Origin: Syntrophomonadaceae bacterium
GTDB lineage: Bacteria; Bacillota; Dethiobacteria; DTU022
Reading direction: 5' to 3'
Assembly: GCA_007127255.1 (NCBI GenBank)
Contig: SKZS01000198.1
Span: 1 to 9,613 of the forward strand
DNA length: 9,613 nt
A model generated the notes under the pieces. The model did no database searches. It was not told the origin of the DNA and saw only the letters and a list, made by a program, of their open reading frames with translations. How positions within the stretch are numbered: the stretch's first letter is position 1; every line of letters begins with the position of its first letter. Below, one piece after another: positions 5,508 through 9,613 of this stretch. A program made the position numbers and the translations under genes.

Positions 5508-7616
5508 ATGGAAAAATTATTTTACCCTGAGTCAATAGTTATTATCGGTTTATCATCAAAACCGACCAATATCCCCCGGTTAACCCTGGAAAATTTACTG
5601 CGCTGGGGCTACCGGGGCAGAATCTTCGGTGTAAATGAAAGAAGCGATGATGTTCATGTAGACGGAATCAGAATGTATAAAAACATCGAGGACCTGCCGG
5701 AAATACCCGACCTTGCTTATTGTATGATTCCAGCCCAGCTTATACCACAGATCATGGATCGCTGTGGCAGGTTCGGGATCAGAAGAATGGCTATTCCTTC
5801 AGGAGGCTTTTCCGAATACAGCGAAGAAGGCCGTGAGCTAGCCGACAAACTACTTGTTACAGCAAGGAAATACGGAATCCGCTTTGTCGGACCGAACAGC
5901 GTAACTGTAGCCAATACTGACAATGGGCTCTGCCTTCCTTTTGTCGCCCTGCATAAAGCCCCAAAAGGGGAAATGTCAATCATTTCCCAGAGCGGCGGGG
6001 TGGCCTTAACCATGTTGAATTACCTCTTTGATGAAAAAATTGGTTTAGCAAAATTTGCCAGTATCGGAAACAAGTTAGACTTAGATGAAGTCGATTTTTT
6101 AGAATACTACGGCAATGATCCGCAAACAAAAATTATCTGCCTGTACCTGGAGAGTATCGACCGCGGCAAAAAATTTATCGAAACAGCCAGGAAAATTGAT
6201 AAGCCAATTGTTGTTTATAAGGCGAATACCACCAGCGCCGGTAAAAAAGCAGCAATGAGCCACACTGCAGCATTAAGCAGCGACGAAGATATCATTGACT
6301 CGGCTTTCGAAGAAGCCGGGGTTATCCGTATCAACAATTTCCTTGATTTTCTGGAGGTTGCCAAGGCCTTTCAACTGCCGCCGATGAAAGGAAGGCGAAT
6401 TATGGTAATGAGCCCCGCAGGGGGTTTTGCCGTCCTGAGTGCCGATCTTTGTGAAAATGCCGGCTTTAAGTTTGCCGACATGGGCTGCGAATTCTACGAC
6501 AGTTTGAAGCAATTCAGTAATGCAGGAGTGATCAATTTTTCCAATCCCCTTGATATGGGCGACATTTACGATCCTCAGCTTACTGCCCATGTTCTTTACT
6601 CGGTCATGCATTCGGAACAAGTCGATGGAGCACTCTATATCAGCCAGCGGCCGCAGATGCCCCAGGGTGAAAACATATTTCAAAAAATGTTTTTAGCCGA
6701 CCTGTCAAAAGAAGCCTGGGGTTCGATTCTTTCAGCAGGAAAACCACTGGGGGTCTGTCTCTTCGGGCCGACACGCATGATCCAGCAGACCAAGCGCTAT
6801 GTTGAATTCCCAATTTTTAACAGCCCGGAAGAAATGGTCTCTGCCCTGGCTTTACAGATGCAGTACTACGAAAACAAAAACACTCTTCGAGAACAAAAAA
6901 CGATAACTCCTCCTGGTGGTATTGACAACACTGCCGCCAGGCGTTGGATGCAGGACAAACAGGGTGACTACGGTGAAGAAGCCCTTGAGCTGCTTAAAAC
7001 TTACGGTATTGAAACAGTACCCTCAAGAATCGGGGTTGACGAAGATGAAGCTGCTGCCCATGCCCTGGAACTGGGATTCCCGGTTGTTATGAAAGTAATT
7101 TCACCCGACGCCCTGCATAAATCAGATGCGGGTGGTGTTCTTTTGAACCTGCAAAACGAAGAACAGGTCCGGGAAGGGTTTAATATAATACGGCAAAACC
7201 TTTTGCAGTATAACAGGGATGCCTTGTTTTGCGGGGTTCGCATCCAAAAAATGGCCCCTGATGGATATGACATGTTTGTAGGCGGAAACCAGGATCCCTC
7301 TTTCGGCCCGGTAGTCTACTTTGGCATGGGAGGCATCTTTATAGAAACATTTAAAGATGTAGCCAATATTATCTGCCCGGCCCGGGAAGAAAAGGTTTAT
7401 AAGCGCCTGCAAAAACTTAAATCTTCAGAGATGCTTGATGGTTCCCGCGGGCAGAACAGGGGTGATAAAGATGCTTTTGTCGACCTGGTGCTGCGAACAT
7501 CTCACCTTCTGGCAGACTTCCCCGGCATTAGTGAACTCGATATTAACCCGGTACGGGTTTTCCCCGAGACTAAAGGAGTAATGGCCCTTGATGCCAGAGT
7601 TCGCCTGACAGTTTAG
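5508..7616 (+). CDS. NDP-forming acyl-CoA synthetase, fused alpha-beta (acetate--CoA ligase ADP-forming family)
   Basis: A 702-residue cytoplasmic enzyme of the family that interconverts an acyl-CoA, ADP and phosphate with the free acid, CoA and ATP, making ATP directly from acyl-CoA. The CoA-binding Rossmann domain (about 1-125) opens MEKLFYPESIVIIG. The succinyl-CoA-ligase-like domain (about 135-275) has VGPNS (127-131), SQSGG (160-164) and SHTAAL (251-256), where His252 is the expected phosphohistidine. A third ligase-CoA domain follows to about 430, with MSPAGGFAV. The ATP-grasp domain (about 490-700) carries MKVISPDALHKSDAGG with HKSDAGG at 537-543, FGMGGIFIE and the metal-binding ELDINP (676-681). 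Alpha and beta parts are fused in the usual order, and no acetyltransferase (GNAT) domain is present, so it is not a Pat-type protein acetylase. Substrate (acetate, propionate, branched or aryl acids) cannot be told from sequence. The gene stands alone on its strand. Confidence 0.92.
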   Translation: MEKLFYPESIVIIGLSSKPTNIPRLTLENLLRWGYRGRIFGVNERSDDVHVDGIRMYKNIEDLPEIPDLAYCMIPAQLIPQIMDRCGRFGIRRMAIPSGGFSEYSEEGRELADKLLVTARKYGIRFVGPNSVTVANTDNGLCLPFVALHKAPKGEMSIISQSGGVALTMLNYLFDEKIGLAKFASIGNKLDLDEVDFLEYYGNDPQTKIICLYLESIDRGKKFIETARKIDKPIVVYKANTTSAGKKAAMSHTAALSSDEDIIDSAFEEAGVIRINNFLDFLEVAKAFQLPPMKGRRIMVMSPAGGFAVLSADLCENAGFKFADMGCEFYDSLKQFSNAGVINFSNPLDMGDIYDPQLTAHVLYSVMHSEQVDGALYISQRPQMPQGENIFQKMFLADLSKEAWGSILSAGKPLGVCLFGPTRMIQQTKRYVEFPIFNSPEEMVSALALQMQYYENKNTLREQKTITPPGGIDNTAARRWMQDKQGDYGEEALELLKTYGIETVPSRIGVDEDEAAAHALELGFPVVMKVISPDALHKSDAGGVLLNLQNEEQVREGFNIIRQNLLQYNRDALFCGVRIQKMAPDGYDMFVGGNQDPSFGPVVYFGMGGIFIETFKDVANIICPAREEKVYKRLQKLKSSEMLDGSRGQNRGDKDAFVDLVLRTSHLLADFPGISELDINPVRVFPETKGVMALDARVRLTV

Positions 7617-8566
7617 CTGCGTTTATTCCTGATCAGGCCGGAACAGGGGATAATTTCAACGCCTTTATTTTCAATGCCGTCCAGAAGCAGATTCATACCA
7701 AGAGAATCGCTGGCAATATGTCCGGCAATGATAACATTAATATGACTTTTTTCCGCCTTCTTACGGTGCTTATCACTCATATGCATACCGACAATGGTTC
7801 CAATGCCGGCCTGTGATAATTTAGCGTATGCATTTTCTGAACCACTGGTCCCGCCGGTCATATCGACCAGGATTTTTCCGGCACGACGCTCCTTGCTGCC
7901 GAGCACAACTTCAGGACCGGCACTATGTTTTGCTGCATGAGCATATTCGGGAATATTTTTCAAAAGCTTAAGAATATCTCCCAGTGTTCGCGGTTCTTCG
8001 CTGTCAAATAAATCCTGCAAAAAAAATGTAACCTGGTTGTCAGCTACAGTATGCGCACTGAGCATGGCAATTTCCAGAAGTCTCGCCGCATCAATAGCCC
8101 GATTATGGTTAATTGGCATTAGACCGCGTTTTACTTCACTGATCCGCGAAGCCATTATAGATTCAGCCACGTTTATCGGAACACCGTAGCGGGCCATTAT
8201 ATCTTCCTGCAGGTGCATAACGTCATGCAGCCTGGCCAGTGCCTTGCCTTCCGGATGATGTGCCATAATCAAATTGACCGGTTTCCCTTTCTCACCCAAC
8301 CGGTCGGCAAGCATAACCTCTCCAACTTCAATATCGACCCCGACCATCAAACGTTCCACTTCTGCCTCGGGATCACCGTATAAAATACGCGTATCGCTAT
8401 AAGGGTTCGTTAAAGACTCCCTGTCAAATTCCTCCTTCTCTTCTGCTTTAAGATCATCATACTGTTTTTGTACCTTTTCCAGGGCTTCTTTTACTCCTTC
8501 GGGCTTGCGGGGGTCTTTTTCAATCCCCTGTGCTACAACATAGTCGTATATTTCTTTAATTTTCAA
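7613..8566 (-). CDS. NIF3/DUF34 family protein, putative metal-dependent hydrolase
   Basis: A 317-residue protein of the NGG1p-interacting factor 3 (NIF3, DUF34) family, conserved but of uncertain function; relatives bind two metal ions, and some have been annotated as type 2 GTP cyclohydrolase I. A charged N-terminal helical region (about 24-50) precedes the core. Likely metal ligands and family blocks are AHHPEGKA (102-109), INHNRAIDAARLL (152-164), SAHTVADN (170-177), VDMTGGTSGSE (234-244), and AGHIASDSLGMN (281-292) near the end. The start is taken as TTG at 8566, because AAGGAG lies 11 bases upstream and the protein then begins (M)KIKEIYDYV. The frame is open to 8659, but that extension crosses both the ribosome site and the promoter. 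Its stop overlaps the stop of the convergent synthetase gene. Not membrane-bound or secreted. The family call is secure, the function is not. Confidence 0.85.
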   Translation of the reverse strand: MKIKEIYDYVVAQGIEKDPRKPEGVKEALEKVQKQYDDLKAEEKEEFDRESLTNPYSDTRILYGDPEAEVERLMVGVDIEVGEVMLADRLGEKGKPVNLIMAHHPEGKALARLHDVMHLQEDIMARYGVPINVAESIMASRISEVKRGLMPINHNRAIDAARLLEIAMLSAHTVADNQVTFFLQDLFDSEEPRTLGDILKLLKNIPEYAHAAKHSAGPEVVLGSKERRAGKILVDMTGGTSGSENAYAKLSQAGIGTIVGMHMSDKHRKKAEKSHINVIIAGHIASDSLGMNLLLDGIENKGVEIIPCSGLIRNKRS

Positions 8567-8577
8567 AGTGTTATTCT

Positions 8578-8583
8578 CTCCTT
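8578..8583 (-). promoter_or_regulatory. ribosome binding site for the TTG start of the NIF3 gene
   Basis: AAGGAG on the minus strand (8583-8578) is 11 bases before the TTG at 8566, slightly long but usable. In-frame ATGs upstream (8611, 8659) lack any such site, and this purine tract would be coding if they were used. Confidence 0.6.
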
Positions 8584-8624
8584 CTCTTAATTTGAATAAT
8601 AGTATAGCCATACCTGTAAAACCT

Positions 8625-8653
8625 ATATTATATAAAATATTACAAAATGGCAA
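8625..8653 (-). promoter_or_regulatory. promoter of the NIF3 gene
   Basis: On the minus strand TTGCCA (8653-8648, five of six consensus) is followed by an AT-rich block with TATAAT at 8632-8627 (15-base spacer) and TAATAT at 8630-8625 (17-base spacer). Either would start transcription near 8615-8620, about 50 bases before the TTG start. Confidence 0.5.
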
Positions 8654-8682
8654 ACACACCGACCTTTGCCTAACAACACTGA

Positions 8683-8706
8683 GCTTTGACAGTTATCTGT
8701 GAAAGC
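8683..8706. promoter_or_regulatory. 24-bp inverted repeat in the NIF3/sagB spacer, overlapping a possible -35
   Basis: GCTTTGACAG (8683-8692) and CTGTGAAAGC (8697-8706) are inverted repeats with one mismatch around a TTAT centre. The left arm contains a perfect plus-strand TTGACA (8686-8691); 17 bases further is GATTTT (8709-8714), a weak -10. Dyad plus -35 suggests an operator-covered promoter reading toward the nitroreductase, or a DNA site shared with the divergent NIF3 promoter 30 bases away. It could also fold as a hairpin in RNA, but no upstream plus-strand gene needs a terminator here. Confidence 0.35.
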
Positions 8707-8802
8707 AGGATTTTAGCAAAACGAACAAGAAGATTTAGTAATAAACTGACCTGGTAACAAAGTTTTTCAAAACGCACCCGGATAAACTCTCTTCGCCAGT
8801 CC

Positions 8803-8819
8803 TGCTTGAGGATCAAGCA
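8803..8819 (+). promoter_or_regulatory. perfect 7-bp inverted repeat in the nitroreductase leader
   Basis: TGCTTGA (8803-8809) and TCAAGCA (8813-8819) pair perfectly around a GGA loop, ending 64 bases before the start codon. Only CTTTT follows, so it is a poor terminator. GCTTGAGGA within it is repeated at 8865-8873, where it carries the start of the ribosome binding site. It could be an operator or a leader-RNA element. The remaining spacer from 8720 to 8800 shows nothing I can support. Confidence 0.35.
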
Positions 8820-8868
8820 CTTTTGCAGCAGCACAAATGGGTTCCAGCCAGTTTTAATATAAGCGCTT

Positions 8869-8875
8869 GAGGAGG
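8869..8875 (+). promoter_or_regulatory. ribosome binding site of the nitroreductase gene
   Basis: GAGGAGG lies 8 bases before the ATG at 8884 and fixes the start. Its first two bases belong to the GCTTGA hexamer (8865-8870), complementary to TCAAGC at 8813-8818, and it follows directly after the palindrome AAGCGCTT (8861-8868). Confidence 0.8.
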
Positions 8876-8883
8876 TTTGACAG

Positions 8884-9609
8884 ATGAATTACGGAGACGA
8901 CTTTCAACGTTTAAGTAAATACAACCGGGAAAAACTGGGTGGAAGGTCCCTGGACTGGAACCGTAAGCCTGACCAGTATAAAACATATCCACCAGAGCTG
9001 GAAAAGTTTGAACTTGAAAAGCCTGACCGAACAGGAGGAGACCCGCTTTATTCTCTGCTGCAGCAGAGACGTTCAGAACGTAATTTTAAGGAAACCACTA
9101 TTTCAAAGCGCAAACTGTCCCAGGTTCTCTGGGCCGCCCAGGGGATTACCCTGAGCACAGATTATCACCAGTTTCGCACTGCTCCTTCTGCCGGGGGACT
9201 TTTTCCGATTGAAACTTACTGTGTCATTAATAACGTAAAAGATTTAAACCCGGGAGTATACCATTACCAGGTCCCCATACATGCGCTGGTCCTGCTTAAA
9301 GAAGGAAGCTTCGGACTGGATCTGGCCAGGGCTGCCCTCGGCCAGAAAATGCTGCGCGATGCTTCTTTTAACCTGGTCTGGAGTGCAATGATTGATCGCT
9401 CCAAGTGGAAGTACGAGCAGAGAGCATACCGTTACATTTATCTTGATGCCGGACACATCGCGCAAAACACCGCCCTTGCTGCCGTATCATGCGGGCTCGG
9501 CTCATGCCAGGTGGGAGCCTTTTTTGATCATGAAATAGATGAAATAATCGGGGTAGACGGAGAAAATGAATTCGCTATTTACATGTCGGCAGTAGGAGAA
9601 CCGCGATAA
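8884..9609 (+). CDS. SagB/ThcOx-type nitroreductase-family dehydrogenase
   Basis: A 241-residue flavoenzyme of the nitroreductase superfamily, SagB-type branch. FMN-contacting motifs are QRRSERNF (61-68), TAPSAGGLFPIETY (99-112), YIYLDAGHIAQN (184-195) and GLGSCQVGAFFD (204-215), with the family GVYHY (124-128) and a VGEPR C-terminus. The N-terminal stretch SKYNREKLGGRSLDWNRKP (11-29) followed by YKTYP is the typical lead-in of this branch. SagB-like domains oxidise azolines to azoles in RiPP pathways, but many stand-alone relatives have unknown redox substrates. No cyclase, precursor peptide or transporter lies in this window, so a RiPP role is not supported here; only four bases remain after the stop. 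No signal peptide or membrane segment is seen. A role as a flavin-dependent oxidoreductase is secure, the substrate unknown. Confidence 0.9.
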   Translation: MNYGDDFQRLSKYNREKLGGRSLDWNRKPDQYKTYPPELEKFELEKPDRTGGDPLYSLLQQRRSERNFKETTISKRKLSQVLWAAQGITLSTDYHQFRTAPSAGGLFPIETYCVINNVKDLNPGVYHYQVPIHALVLLKEGSFGLDLARAALGQKMLRDASFNLVWSAMIDRSKWKYEQRAYRYIYLDAGHIAQNTALAAVSCGLGSCQVGAFFDHEIDEIIGVDGENEFAIYMSAVGEPR

Positions 9610-9613
9610 AGTA

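Noticed and set aside
6273..6683. Minus-strand open frame of 136 codons
   Set aside because: It is antisense to the conserved middle of the acyl-CoA synthetase, without a ribosome site or known motifs.
5508..7616. Pat/PatZ-type protein lysine acetyltransferase
   Set aside because: The synthetase-like domains are complete, but the protein ends after the ATP-grasp domain with no GNAT domain, and the phospho-His motif SHTAAL is intact.

Overview
The window looks like chromosomal DNA of a Gram-positive, probably anaerobic bacterium of the Clostridia (Bacillota). The evidence is a LiaF-LiaS-LiaR envelope-stress cassette, a Gram-positive-style short signal peptidase I, a LytR-CpsA-Psr wall protein, a fused NDP-forming acyl-CoA synthetase, strong GGAGG-type ribosome binding sites and TATAAT -10 boxes. 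The taxonomic call is an inference from gene content only. There are no tRNA or rRNA genes, transposases, phage genes or CRISPR arrays. All genes are intact except the first, which runs off the left edge.

Layout. Positions 1-5331 hold six genes, all on the minus strand. Read in transcription order they are signal peptidase I (5331-4741), liaF (4578-3805), liaS (3808-2750), liaR (2753-2106), an AlkD-like DNA glycosylase (1915-1199) and an LCP-family wall-polymer ligase (1138 to beyond 1). liaF, liaS and liaR are joined by 4-base GTGA and ATGA overlaps and are surely co-translated. The glycosylase has its own extended -10 promoter, and the LCP gene has a possible promoter with a perfect TTGACA. 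A divergent promoter region at about 5340-5507 separates this block from a plus-strand NDP-forming acyl-CoA synthetase (5508-7616). That gene converges on, and overlaps by 4 bases, a minus-strand NIF3-family gene (8566-7613). A 317-base divergent spacer with two inverted repeats then leads to a plus-strand SagB-type nitroreductase (8884-9609).

How the genes fit together. The left half has an envelope theme. Signal peptidase I matures exported proteins, LiaFSR senses cell-envelope damage and controls transcription, and the LCP protein attaches anionic polymers to peptidoglycan. The glycosylase is a DNA-repair gene with no obvious link to that theme. The right half is metabolic or of unknown role: energy-conserving acyl-CoA/acyl-phosphate chemistry, a conserved NIF3 protein of uncertain function, and a flavin-dependent oxidoreductase.

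No clearly new multi-gene system was found. The points most worth a second look are the SagB leader, where two short inverted repeats could form alternative structures reaching the ribosome binding site; the four-fold GIG[D/E] periodicity in LiaF; the PEVEPD tail repeat of the LCP protein; and the face-to-face promoters between lepB and the acyl-CoA synthetase gene.
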